This document shows, piece after piece, positions 24,284-32,440 of a stretch of DNA of 64,000 nucleotides. The notes under the pieces were generated by a model. That model saw nothing but the letters and a program-made list of their open reading frames with translations, was not told where the DNA came from and searched no databases. The translations under genes and the position numbers were made by a program. Position 1 is the first letter of the stretch. Each line of letters begins with the position of its first letter. This DNA is from Brevibacillus brevis (GTDB lineage: Bacteria > Bacillota > Bacilli > Brevibacillales > Brevibacillaceae): NCBI RefSeq assembly GCF_031583145.1, contig NZ_CP134050.1, positions 2,927,501 through 2,991,500 of the forward strand. The letters run 5' to 3'.

Positions 24284-24532
24284 ATGTCGTCTTGTAAAGA
24301 TGATGATGTAGCCGTCATCGCTCTATGGATCATCGCCATTGGCGTTATCATATTGGCGATCGATAAAACGACGAGACTGAACAATCAATCGGATAGCAAG
24401 CAAATGGCGCCACCCACCTGTGCCCCGTGTCATTCATCGGAAGACCAGCAATGGGATCAGATCCAGAAGCAACTCGCACAGCTAAAAGACGGGCTGAGCC
24501 AATTGAAGAAAATCTGCAAGTCAGAAGATTGA
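24284..24532 (+). CDS. Small membrane/coiled-coil protein of unknown function, second of pair
   Basis: This 82-residue protein has an acidic start (MSSCKDDD), one membrane helix (~8-27), a linker with two Cys (APPTCAPCHSS) and a C-terminal amphipathic helix (QIQKQLAQLKDGLSQLKKI). It starts at ATG behind AAGGGGATC. It has the same build as the preceding gene and precedes a terminator, so it closes a two-gene unit. No function is known. The CAPC pair could bind metal or form a disulfide. Confidence 0.65.
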   Translation: MSSCKDDDVAVIALWIIAIGVIILAIDKTTRLNNQSDSKQMAPPTCAPCHSSEDQQWDQIQKQLAQLKDGLSQLKKICKSED

Positions 24533-24594
24533 CACCCCTTCACTCCTTTTGAGAAAAGTTGGACGAGTCTATGAACAAAAAGCGGCATGATACT

Positions 24595-24626
24595 GGCCAA
24601 GAACTCGACTGGTTCTGGCCTTTTTT
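24595..24626 (+). terminator. Intrinsic terminator after the small membrane protein pair
   Basis: GGCCA-AGAAC pairs with GGTTC-TGGCC (one bulged A) and is followed by six T residues. Confidence 0.85.
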
Positions 24627-24770
24627 ATGGGAACGGGAGAGTGTGTTCGCGTCCTGATCCGCTTTCCGGAGATTCTCTCCACTTCTTGCAGAAAAAAAGG
24701 ATATTTCCAAAAATGCGCCATAAAATGTATCACTATTCTGAAAAATGACAAGAAAGGTGCTTGGTGACGC

Positions 24771-25631
24771 GTGCACACACCCGTAGCGATCTGTGAGCTT
24801 TCTATCAAGATCAGCAGTTACGTCAAATCATTGACCAAGTCTGAAAAGAAAGTGGCGCTTTACGTTCTCGATCATTTTGAAGACATCCTCAACATGTCGG
24901 TGACGGATCTGGCCGAGCAGGCCAACGTCGGGGAGACGACCGTACTCCGCTTTTGCCGCAAGCTGGATTTCAAAGGGTACCAGGAATTCAAGCTGGCGCT
25001 CGCCAAAAGCACGGTCCACCCGCTCGCAAACCTGCACAGCCAGCTCACGGAAAGCGATCCGTTTCAGGTCATGCTGCAAAAGGTCAACGCGTCCAACGTG
25101 CAAGCGATTCAGGAAACGACAGGCATGGTCGATGCGAAAGAGCTGAATCGGGCCGTCGAGCTGATCTTGAACAGTCGCAAGATCCATGTATACGGGGCAG
25201 GCGTATCCGGGGTGACGGCACTGGATGCCAAAAGCCGTTTCATGCGGATCGGTTTGTCGGTAGACGCCTTTCTGGATGCGCATCAACAGGCGATGGCGGC
25301 GACGACGCTGTCCGAAAACGACCTGGCTATCGGCTTTTCGGTATCGGGAAGCACGAAGGATACAGTGGACGCTCTTCGCATCGCCAAGGAAAACGGCGCC
25401 AAGATTATTGCCGGAACTCATTTCGCCCGCTCACCCGTGACAAAAATGGCGGATGTCGTACTGCTGCACGGCGGGAGGGAGACGCCGTTGCAGGGCGGGT
25501 CGCTGGCGGCAAAAATCGCGCAGCTGCACGCAGTCGATTTGCTGTATACCGGCGTCGCGCTGCGGATGAAGGAAAAAGCGCTTTACTTCCGGGAAAAGGC
25601 TGCGAAAGCCGTCGCGGACAAAGCGTATTGA
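24771..25631 (+). CDS. MurR/RpiR family transcriptional regulator
   Basis: The 286-residue regulator has an N-terminal RpiR helix-turn-helix (MSVTDLAEQANVGETTVLRF, residues ~42-61) and a C-terminal SIS sugar-phosphate-binding domain (~125-250). Members sense phosphosugars and control their catabolic operons. The start is GTG at 24771 with AGAAAGG about 10 nt upstream. It leads the NanE-kinase-transporter operon (56 nt gap) and most likely responds to N-acetylmannosamine-6-phosphate or N-acetylglucosamine-6-phosphate. Confidence 0.88.
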   Translation: MHTPVAICELSIKISSYVKSLTKSEKKVALYVLDHFEDILNMSVTDLAEQANVGETTVLRFCRKLDFKGYQEFKLALAKSTVHPLANLHSQLTESDPFQVMLQKVNASNVQAIQETTGMVDAKELNRAVELILNSRKIHVYGAGVSGVTALDAKSRFMRIGLSVDAFLDAHQQAMAATTLSENDLAIGFSVSGSTKDTVDALRIAKENGAKIIAGTHFARSPVTKMADVVLLHGGRETPLQGGSLAAKIAQLHAVDLLYTGVALRMKEKALYFREKAAKAVADKAY

Positions 25632-25687
25632 ACGATGCGGCCAACTCCCAAACGAAATGATCAAACTGGCGAAGAAAGGATGCGACG

Positions 25688-26359
25688 ATGCTGGAGAACT
25701 TGCGGGGCGGTCTGGTGGTTTCGTGCCAGGCTCTGGCAGATGAACCGCTGCATGGACCGCAATTCATGGAACGAATGGCGTTGGCGGCAAAGCAAGGCGG
25801 GGCTGTCGGGATTCGGGCGAATGGGTATGCGGACATCCGCGCCATCAAAGCGAGCTTGGAGTTGCCGGTCATCGGGATCAACAAACGGAACATCCCCGGC
25901 TTTGACGCATTCATTACCCCTACCAAGGAAGATGCGCGAATCGTGCATGAAGCGGGAGCGGATATCATCGCCGTGGACGCGACGAGTCAAAGTCGTCCGG
26001 AATCCTTGGCGGAGCTGGTCCGTTACATCCGATTCGACCTGGGCAAACCGGTGATGGCCGATGTGGCAACACTCGAGGATGGCGTCCGTGCCGAGCAGCT
26101 CGGCTGCGATCTCGTGGGAACGACATTGTCCGGCTATACGCCGGCTACTCGTGGAGGATCGGGAAGGGGGCCGGATTTCGAACTGTTAAAGGACTTGGTG
26201 GCGCGCCTGCGTATTCCAGTGATCGCAGAAGGACGGATCCACACGCCTGAGCAAGCGAAAGAGGCATTGCGGCTGGGTGCGTTTTGCGTCGTGGTCGGGG
26301 GCGCGATTACCCGACCCCAGGAAATCACCAGACGTTTTCTGGAAGGGATGAAGGAATGA
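25688..26359 (+). CDS. nanE: N-acetylmannosamine-6-phosphate 2-epimerase
   Basis: NanE converts ManNAc-6-P to GlcNAc-6-P. This 223-residue TIM-barrel protein carries the family blocks GGLVVSCQALADEPLHGP, GINKRN with the catalytic Lys, DIIAVDAT, GTTLSGYTPAT and AEGRIHTPEQ, and the length is typical. The ATG follows GAAAGGATG. Its TGA overlaps the ATG of the kinase gene. Flanking genes for a phosphosugar regulator, a ROK kinase and an ABC importer support a role in amino-sugar uptake and entry into GlcNAc-6-P metabolism. Confidence 0.93.
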   Translation: MLENLRGGLVVSCQALADEPLHGPQFMERMALAAKQGGAVGIRANGYADIRAIKASLELPVIGINKRNIPGFDAFITPTKEDARIVHEAGADIIAVDATSQSRPESLAELVRYIRFDLGKPVMADVATLEDGVRAEQLGCDLVGTTLSGYTPATRGGSGRGPDFELLKDLVARLRIPVIAEGRIHTPEQAKEALRLGAFCVVVGGAITRPQEITRRFLEGMKE

Positions 26360-27255
26360 AGAAAGCCATCGGGATCGATGTGGGGGGCACGAAGATTCGA
26401 GGGGGGATCGTTCGGGAAGACGGCCAGCTCCTGAAGGTACAGGAAGTACCGACGGAAGCGCACCTCGGAGGAAAGGAAATGGTGGAGAGGATCATTCGCC
26501 TCATTCATCAACTGGGCACAGTGGAAGTGGCTGGCGTCGGAGTGGGGACGTCCGGACAGGTAAGTCTGCAAGGCGAACTGCTGTCGGCGACCGATTTGTT
26601 TCCGGAATGGGCGGGAATTGCGCTGCAACGCGTATTGCAAGAGAGGCTGCAGCTTCCCGTTCGGGTCGTGAACGACGTGCAGGCAATGGCGCTGGGCGAA
26701 CTGGCTTTTGGTGCTGGCCATCGCTACAAGGATTTTCTTTGCCTCGCGCTTGGAACCGGTGTGGGCGGGGCGATCGTTTACAAGGGCAGACTCATGCGCG
26801 GAGCCAATGGAGCGGCAGGCGAAGTCGGGCACATGCTGCTGCATCCCGGGGGCCGCCGTTGTCCGTGCGGCCAAGTCGGGTGCTTCGAGGCTTACGTCTC
26901 AGGCAGGGCGTTGGAGGAACGCTATCTGGAGAGGACGGGCGTTCGCCAGACAGGCAGTTCCATTCTCCAGAGTCCATGGGAGGGTGACCCGCGCGCGAGC
27001 GGTCTTTTGGAGGAATATCTCGAAGATTTGTGCAAAGGGATCGCATCGCTGGTCGCCGTTCTCAATCCGCAGGCGGTCATTCTTGGAGGCGGAGTCGCCC
27101 GGAGCTTGCCGCCCTATGTACCGCAAGTGGAGAAGAAGGTGCTCAGTCTCCTCAGCAGGGCTGCGGCACAGAACTTTTCTCTGGTTCTGTCGGAATTGGG
27201 CGACAGCTCGATGCTGCTCGGAGCAGGCAGTTTGTTGTTCGATCAGAAGGAATGA
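26356..27255 (+). CDS. nanK: ROK family sugar kinase, probable N-acetylmannosamine kinase
   Basis: The 299-residue kinase starts with the ATP-binding GIDVGGTKIRGG and has LALGTGVGGAIV and EVGHMLLHPGG. The zinc site of ROK kinases is complete: the His of GHMLLHPGG and the cysteines of CPCGQVGCFEAY. It probably phosphorylates ManNAc to supply NanE. The ATG overlaps the nanE stop (ATGA). A glucokinase function is possible on sequence alone, but the direct coupling to nanE favours ManNAc. A long frame in another register across this gene is a shadow. Confidence 0.88.
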   Translation: MKKAIGIDVGGTKIRGGIVREDGQLLKVQEVPTEAHLGGKEMVERIIRLIHQLGTVEVAGVGVGTSGQVSLQGELLSATDLFPEWAGIALQRVLQERLQLPVRVVNDVQAMALGELAFGAGHRYKDFLCLALGTGVGGAIVYKGRLMRGANGAAGEVGHMLLHPGGRRCPCGQVGCFEAYVSGRALEERYLERTGVRQTGSSILQSPWEGDPRASGLLEEYLEDLCKGIASLVAVLNPQAVILGGGVARSLPPYVPQVEKKVLSLLSRAAAQNFSLVLSELGDSSMLLGAGSLLFDQKE

Positions 27256-27274
27256 GGGCAAAGGAGGAAGGGGC

Positions 27275-28660
27275 ATGAAACACCATGGAAAATGGCTGTC
27301 TGCACTCGTGACGGCAGGAATGCTCGTCGCGCTCAGCGGCTGCTCGGGCTCATCCGGTCAGCCATCGGCACCGAGCCAGCCAAGCACGGAGCCGGGGACA
27401 TCGAAACCCGTCGAGAAACAAACGGTGACGATGCTGTACTGGCCGGGTCCGGAAAGCGACGCCATGCAGAAGGTCGTCGATCACTACAATCAGATGCAAG
27501 GGGCTACCGATGGGGTCGAGGTCAAAATGGCGCCTGCCCCTCGCGAAGGATTTTGGGAAAAGGAAGCCGCGATGATGGGGGCAGACAATAAGGATATCGA
27601 CGTGTACTTTACCGCCAGCTACAAGATCGGGGAGCATAAAGACGACTTGCTGCCGCTCGACGAAAAGCTGGGCGACAGCCTCAAGCTGTACATTGGGACT
27701 ACGATCGACTCGCTGAAAAACGGTGGGCAGACGTATGCGATCCCGACAGACGTATCCAACCATTTCATGTACTACCGAAAAGATTTGATCGACCGACTGC
27801 TCACCGATGCGAATTGGCAAGCTGCATACAAGGAAGTGAGCAAAAAAATAACAGGCAAGGAGCTTGTGCCCAAAAAACCGGAGGAGTGGAACTGGGACGA
27901 CTTCACTGCGACCGCCGCCTTCTTTACCCAGAGCATCCATCCGGACTCTCCGACCCAATACGGCACGGTTCTCCAAGCGAAAAACCTGATCTACAACGTC
28001 ATGATCTGGGATGACATCCTCTACTCTCTGGGCGGCTCGTGGTACACAAGCGACGGCAAAGCTAACTTTGATACCCCGGAGACGAGAAAAGCGCTGGAGG
28101 TGTACGCCAGCCTCACGAAAAACGGGATATCGCCGGCAGCAGCATCGACCTTTGAATATCCCGAGACCAATCAGGCGTTCCAGTCCGGCAAGGCAGCCAT
28201 GATCCTGCAATGGAGCGCGGCCTATCACGAGCTGACGGATCAGGCCAAGAGCGGACAGATCTTCGACAAAGTCGGCATCGCTCCCATCCCTGGCGACCAG
28301 CACAAGACCCATGTGCATTCCCTCGGCGTAGGCATCAACAAGCATTCCGACAAGCAGGAAGCGTCCCTGAAGTGGATGAAATACCTGGCGACGAAGGAAG
28401 CGATGCAAACCTACGCGGAAAACGGCGGGATCCCGCCAGTGGCCGACGTCTTGAACGGCATGAAAGAGAAGCGGCCGGAGTTTCCCGCAATCGCGCAGCA
28501 TGTGGATCAGTACGGGTATGTCGTCGACACCAGCGAGAAAGTGTTCCCCATTCTCGAAGTGCTGGCGAGGCATTTTTCGGCGGTCTGGGCCGGGCAAGCC
28601 GATGCGGATGCCGCAGCGAAAAATGCGCAGGCGGAAGTCACGACCTTGCTCGGGAAGTAG
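27275..28660 (+). CDS. ABC transporter sugar-binding lipoprotein
   Basis: This 461-residue family 1 solute-binding protein has a lipoprotein signal: charged start, hydrophobic stretch and lipobox LSGC with Cys23, then a Ser/Pro-rich linker. Binding-protein features include MLYWPGPESDAMQKVVDHYN at the start of the mature domain and NQAFQSGKAAMILQW, typical of maltose/oligosaccharide-binding proteins. ATG 27275 follows AAGGAGGAAGGGG. It is followed by two permease genes and preceded by nanE-nanK, so it probably captures an amino sugar or an amino-sugar-containing oligosaccharide outside the membrane. No ATPase gene is present nearby. Confidence 0.9.
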   Translation: MKHHGKWLSALVTAGMLVALSGCSGSSGQPSAPSQPSTEPGTSKPVEKQTVTMLYWPGPESDAMQKVVDHYNQMQGATDGVEVKMAPAPREGFWEKEAAMMGADNKDIDVYFTASYKIGEHKDDLLPLDEKLGDSLKLYIGTTIDSLKNGGQTYAIPTDVSNHFMYYRKDLIDRLLTDANWQAAYKEVSKKITGKELVPKKPEEWNWDDFTATAAFFTQSIHPDSPTQYGTVLQAKNLIYNVMIWDDILYSLGGSWYTSDGKANFDTPETRKALEVYASLTKNGISPAAASTFEYPETNQAFQSGKAAMILQWSAAYHELTDQAKSGQIFDKVGIAPIPGDQHKTHVHSLGVGINKHSDKQEASLKWMKYLATKEAMQTYAENGGIPPVADVLNGMKEKRPEFPAIAQHVDQYGYVVDTSEKVFPILEVLARHFSAVWAGQADADAAAKNAQAEVTTLLGK

Positions 28661-28666
28661 CGGCCG

Positions 28667-29524
28667 TTGCTGTACACGAGAAAACAGGCGTACTGGATGA
28701 TGGCTCCTTTGGCAGTAGTGGTGATCGCGCTGGTCGCGTTTCCCACCCTGTACGCTTATTTCGTGAGCGTGCATGATGCCCGGCTGTCGGGAGCATCTGC
28801 CTCCTTTATCGGTCTAAATAACTACACGGCGACGCTGACAAACGGATCGTTTTACGGCTCCATTTGGTACAGTGCAAAGTTTGCGCTGTTTGCGACCATC
28901 GCGGAGCTGATCGCCGGAGTGGGGCTCGCCCTCTTGTTCAATCGGACGTTTCGGGCAAAAGGACTGTTTACGAGCTTGCTCCTTCTCCCGTTGATGGTGG
29001 CACCATCCTTGTTTGCCCTTATCTTTCGCCTCATGCTTAACGATTTCGTGGGAGTGGTGCCGTACTACTTGAACGAATGGGGAATAAGGGTGCAGCCCTT
29101 TGACCCCGCATTGGTAAACACGACGCTGATCGCGATCGACGCTTTGCAGTGGACGCCATTCGTTTTCGTGATCGTCTACGCCGGCCTAGCGACCATTCCC
29201 GACGAGCTGTACGAAGCGGCGCGAGTGGACGGGGCGAGTCCCGTGCAGAGCTTCGTTCGGATCACGCTGCCGCTGCTCGTACCGACGCTCGCGATCGTTG
29301 CTTTTCTGCGGGGGATCGACGCGTTCAAGATTTACGACATGATCTACGTCCTGACCAATGGCGGGCCGGGAGAGCTCACGACGAGCGTCAGCCTGTTCAT
29401 TTACAAAAAGGCGTTTCTGGAAGGCAATATCGGAGAGGCAGCAGCCGCGAGCATCCTGTTGACCTTCATTCTGGCCCCGCTGCTGGGCCTGGCCGTGAAA
29501 TTCATCGTGAGGAGGGGAGCCTAG
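28667..29524 (+). CDS. ABC sugar transporter permease (MalF/UgpA type)
   Basis: This 285-residue membrane protein has six membrane helices. The cytoplasmic EAA loop reads YEAARVDGASPVQSFVRITLPLL, where the ATPase docks. TTG 28667 is the start, 6 nt after the binding-protein stop, with GGGAAG upstream. It forms the translocation channel with the next gene's product. The energising ATPase is probably a shared MsmX-type protein encoded elsewhere, as is common in Bacillales carbohydrate importers. Confidence 0.88.
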   Translation: MLYTRKQAYWMMAPLAVVVIALVAFPTLYAYFVSVHDARLSGASASFIGLNNYTATLTNGSFYGSIWYSAKFALFATIAELIAGVGLALLFNRTFRAKGLFTSLLLLPLMVAPSLFALIFRLMLNDFVGVVPYYLNEWGIRVQPFDPALVNTTLIAIDALQWTPFVFVIVYAGLATIPDELYEAARVDGASPVQSFVRITLPLLVPTLAIVAFLRGIDAFKIYDMIYVLTNGGPGELTTSVSLFIYKKAFLEGNIGEAAAASILLTFILAPLLGLAVKFIVRRGA

Positions 29525-29527
29525 CCA

Positions 29528-30349
29528 TTGAAAACAGCAAGACGAATGGTGTTTTGGCTGCTGCTCGCGGCGATCCTGCTCGTGTTCCTGTTTCCCTTGC
29601 TGCTGGATTTCCAGACGTCGCTGAAAACGGAAGGCGACATCGCTTCATTCCCGCCCAAATGGGTGTTCACACCGACTCTGGAGCATTATGAAAACGTCTT
29701 TTCGGGCTCCGGTTATCCGTTTGGCCAGTTTTTCCTCAACAGCTTTGTCATCGCGTCCGGCACCAGTATCGTGACAGTACTCGTTTGCATTCCTGCGGCT
29801 TACGCAATGGTGCGGTTTGGGGTCGGCCTCAAAAAGTTCTTTTCGTTCATCATCAGCCTCAAGCTGCTTCCCCCGATCGTCTTTGCCATTCCGTACTTCG
29901 CCTTGTACCAGTTTGCCGGCCTCCTGGATACGCGAACGGGCCTCATCTGGGCAGCCGTCGTCATGAACGTGCCGCTCACGCTGATGCTCATGGTCGGGTT
30001 CATCCAGGAGCTTCCGGTCGAAATCGAGGAAGCAGCCCTGATGGACGGCTGCTCGCCGGGCGGCATTCTGGCGCGCATTGTCTTTCCGCTCATCGGACCC
30101 GGTGTGGCCGCTGCCGCTATCCTCACGTTTATTTTTACGTGGAACGAATTTTTGTTCGTTCGCATCCTCAGTGACGCGCGGGCGATGACGACCACGGTCG
30201 GTTCCACGCTGTTCATCCAGGCGTACGGCATACGCTGGGGGGACATCGCCGCAGCGATTGCCTTGTCTGTATTGCCGCCGCTCGTCTTTACGTTTTTCGT
30301 CCAACGCTATCTGGTGAAAGGACTCTCGATGGGGGCTGTAAAAGGATAG
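29528..30349 (+). CDS. ABC sugar transporter permease (MalG/UgpE type)
   Basis: The 273-residue permease has six membrane helices and the EAA loop EEAALMDGCSPGGILARIVF. The start is TTG behind GGAGGGGAG, 3 nt after the first permease. The C-terminal end QRYLVKGLSMGAVKG is the common MalG-type end. It is the last gene of the RpiR-NanE-kinase-transporter operon and is followed by a terminator. Confidence 0.88.
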   Translation: MKTARRMVFWLLLAAILLVFLFPLLLDFQTSLKTEGDIASFPPKWVFTPTLEHYENVFSGSGYPFGQFFLNSFVIASGTSIVTVLVCIPAAYAMVRFGVGLKKFFSFIISLKLLPPIVFAIPYFALYQFAGLLDTRTGLIWAAVVMNVPLTLMLMVGFIQELPVEIEEAALMDGCSPGGILARIVFPLIGPGVAAAAILTFIFTWNEFLFVRILSDARAMTTTVGSTLFIQAYGIRWGDIAAAIALSVLPPLVFTFFVQRYLVKGLSMGAVKG

Positions 30350-30359
30350 CCCGGAGGTA

Positions 30360-30390
30360 GGCACGCTGTCCGCAGCGTGTCTTTTCTTTT
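30360..30390 (+). terminator. Intrinsic terminator after the sugar importer
   Basis: GGCACGCTG pairs with CAGCGTGTC across a TCCG loop (one G-T pair) and is followed by TTTTCTTTT. Confidence 0.88.
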
Positions 30391-30429
30391 GAGAGCTGCT
30401 TCCCGCGGAGCGGCAGCTGCAAGACCCCG

Positions 30430-31014
30430 TTATTCACTGAAAATGAGAACCGCACTGTACAGCAAGAGGAGCCCCATAACGGTATGAAAGGCTTTATGGT
30501 ATTTCGCCAACCATTTTTGAAAGAGAGCGCCGAAAATCGCCCAGCTGGACGTGCTCAAGAAGCCGACGAAACCGAGGAGCAGCGAAAACAGGAAAAGGCT
30601 CGAGCGGGAATGGTAGAACGGCAGGATGAATGTGGAGACGGTCGTGATCCCGTACAAAATGACTTTCGGATTGACGAACTGCAGCAGCAAACCAGCGAAG
30701 AACGAGTTCCCTTTTTCACGCTGCTCACGGCTTTCACCCGGCTTCGCTCGCAGCAGCTTGACAGCGAGGTAGACCATATAGCATGCTCCCAAAATGCTCA
30801 GCCAAAATTTGATGGAGGGAAGATAAGCCGCCAGCAGCAATTGGAAGAAGCTGCATGCGGCTGCGATCACTGCCGTACCGATGGCCACTCCCGAAATGAA
30901 TCGCAGCGTCTGCCGATAACCAAACCTCGTCGCACTTACCATGGACATCATGTTATTCGGACCAGGCGTAAACGAAGTGACGAACACGTACAGCAAAAAC
31001 GGAAACCATTCCAT
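30430..31014 (-). CDS. LysE family amino-acid exporter
   Basis: This 194-residue inner-membrane protein has five or six membrane helices. The LysE/RhtB signature near the N terminus reads VTSFTPGPNNMMSMVSATRFGYRQ, and GLLLQFVNPKVILYGI is the second conserved block. It probably exports amino acids or derivatives. The start ATG follows AAGGGG. It is divergent from an XRE-cupin regulator with a 109-bp shared promoter region carrying a palindrome. That arrangement is common for LysE exporters controlled by the adjacent regulator. Confidence 0.88.
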   Translation of the reverse strand: MEWFPFLLYVFVTSFTPGPNNMMSMVSATRFGYRQTLRFISGVAIGTAVIAAACSFFQLLLAAYLPSIKFWLSILGACYMVYLAVKLLRAKPGESREQREKGNSFFAGLLLQFVNPKVILYGITTVSTFILPFYHSRSSLFLFSLLLGFVGFLSTSSWAIFGALFQKWLAKYHKAFHTVMGLLLLYSAVLIFSE

Positions 31015-31053
31015 GTATGACCAACCCCTTTGTGTGTTATGATGAATAAAATG

Positions 31054-31067
31054 TACGTTTTAACGTA
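31054..31067. promoter_or_regulatory. Palindrome in the LysE/XRE-cupin divergent region
   Basis: TACGTT-TT-AACGTA is a palindrome with 6-bp arms. A further half site TGTACGTT lies at 31090-31097. It is the most likely binding site of the adjacent XRE-cupin regulator and could control both genes. Confidence 0.5.
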
Positions 31068-31123
31068 TGTGCTATATGATTATACAATTTGTACGTTATG
31101 GAGCACAAGAGGGGGATTGATCG

Positions 31124-31678
31124 ATGGAAAACATTAGCGCTGTGTTTGCAGAGAATCTGAAGGCTTTGCGTGTAAAGAAAAAGCTCAGTCTGGATAAGGT
31201 GGCCGAATTGACCGGAGTCAGCAAAACCATGCTCGGACAGATCGAACGGGGAGAATCGAATCCGACGCTGAATACGGTCTGGAAAATCGCCAATGGCTTG
31301 AAAATATCGTTCACATCTCTCATCCATCAGCAGCAGCCCGATACCGTGGTCATCACCAGGGAAGACGTCCAGGCCATATCGGAGGATCAAGGAAGATACC
31401 GGATCTATCCCTATTTTCCTTTTGAGGAAAGCCGAAGATTCGAAATGTACACGGTAGAAATCGAGAAGGGCGGATACGTTAGCGCGGATCCGCACGGGGA
31501 GGGGACAGAGGAATTGATTACGGTGTTCGATGGAGAAGTGACGATCCGAATCGAGCACGAGGAGTTTACCATTCGTGAGGGCGAGTCGATCAAGTTCAAG
31601 GCCGACCGTGACCATGCTTATCATAATTCAGGCGATACATTGACACGTCTGAGCATGGTTATTTACTACCCGGCTTGA
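31124..31678 (+). CDS. XRE family regulator with C-terminal cupin domain
   Basis: The 184-residue protein has an N-terminal XRE helix-turn-helix (residues ~8-62, with LSLDKVAELTGVSKTMLGQI) and a C-terminal cupin barrel (~105-180) that binds a small effector. PHGEGTEELITVFDGEVTI is a typical cupin block. Such regulators often control amino-acid or polyamine export and degradation. ATG follows AGAGGGGG. Divergence from the LysE gene suggests it regulates that exporter. A bidirectional terminator separates it from the convergent phosphatase gene. Confidence 0.88.
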   Translation: MENISAVFAENLKALRVKKKLSLDKVAELTGVSKTMLGQIERGESNPTLNTVWKIANGLKISFTSLIHQQQPDTVVITREDVQAISEDQGRYRIYPYFPFEESRRFEMYTVEIEKGGYVSADPHGEGTEELITVFDGEVTIRIEHEEFTIREGESIKFKADRDHAYHNSGDTLTRLSMVIYYPA

Positions 31679-31691
31679 AAAACGAAAAAAC

Positions 31692-31736
31692 AAGAACCAA
31701 CCCATTTCCGGACAGCAGAGATGGGTTGGTTCTTTT
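31692..31736. terminator. Bidirectional terminator between convergent genes
   Basis: A long stem (AAGAACCAACCCAT with ATGGGTTGGTTCTT) is followed by TT on the + strand. On the - strand the preceding A-rich run becomes a T-run. Confidence 0.85.
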
Positions 31737-31746
31737 CCGGATCATC

Positions 31747-32430
31747 CTATAAGACGTGGGTGAGCTCCTTCAGTGAGTGGATTTCATATGTTGGTCGTAT
31801 TCCCAGCGTATTCTCCTTGCGTTGGGGATTGAACCAGCAGGTGTCAATCCCGTAATTTACACCCCCCTGGATGTCGGAGGTGAGAGAATCTCCTACGATG
31901 AGCACTTTCTCTTTATCCACAATCTGCAGCTTGGCAAACAGATAGTCGAAAATCCCGGGGGCAGGCTTCTGGAACCCGGCTTCTTCCGACGTGACCAGCA
32001 GCTCAAACGAATCGCAAAGAGGCGAACCGGCGATCCTGGACTTTTGGACCTCGGTAAATCCGTTTGTAATGATGGCCAAACGATATGCCGAAAGGGAGTT
32101 GCACAGTTCGACGGCTCCTTCGGTCAGATGGACCTCTTTGCCCAGGTTACCCAGATACTCTCGGTTGAACAATTCCGGGTCGATTTCGAGATCGTTGGCG
32201 AGGAACAGCCTGCGAAACCGTTCCACCCCCAATTCCGCAATCGAAATGCCGCCTTGCTCCAGATCCCGCCATAACCCTGCGCTGATCTCTTTGTAGGGAG
32301 GCAGGTAATCGGTCCAGTCAGTCCCCGCGCCAAACAGCTGAAACGTCTTTTGCAGCGCCTCTCTCTCGGTTTTCGCAAAATCGAAAAGGGTATCATCCAC
32401 ATCGAATAAAATGATCTCGTATTTCATCAT
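31747..32430 (-). CDS. yjjG: HAD family phosphatase, YjjG type (noncanonical nucleotidase)
   Basis: The 227-residue HAD hydrolase has the nucleophile motif FDVDDTLFDF, motif II ITNG, and motifs III/IV with Lys in FQKPAPGIF and the acidic pair in VGDSLTSDIQGG. The sequence follows YjjG/YfnB nucleotidases, which dephosphorylate pyrimidine nucleoside monophosphates and noncanonical nucleotides as house-cleaning. Two adjacent ATG codons follow GGAGG; the second (32427) has the better spacing. It lies 10 nt after the WYL gene on the same strand, so it may share that transcript and thus be linked to the RNA-repair island. Confidence 0.85.
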   Translation of the reverse strand: MMKYEIILFDVDDTLFDFAKTEREALQKTFQLFGAGTDWTDYLPPYKEISAGLWRDLEQGGISIAELGVERFRRLFLANDLEIDPELFNREYLGNLGKEVHLTEGAVELCNSLSAYRLAIITNGFTEVQKSRIAGSPLCDSFELLVTSEEAGFQKPAPGIFDYLFAKLQIVDKEKVLIVGDSLTSDIQGGVNYGIDTCWFNPQRKENTLGIRPTYEIHSLKELTHVL

Positions 32431-32440
32431 GATGCCTCCA

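Noticed and set aside
26708-27274. 189-codon N-terminal extension of the sugar-binding lipoprotein
   Set aside because: It lies out of frame inside the kinase gene; the ATG at 27275 has a strong ribosome site and starts a proper lipoprotein signal.
27350-28774. 474-codon open frame on the minus strand
   Set aside because: It is antisense to the sugar-binding lipoprotein gene, which has a ribosome site, lipobox and family motifs; the minus-strand translation is Arg/Val-rich and has no recognisable domain.
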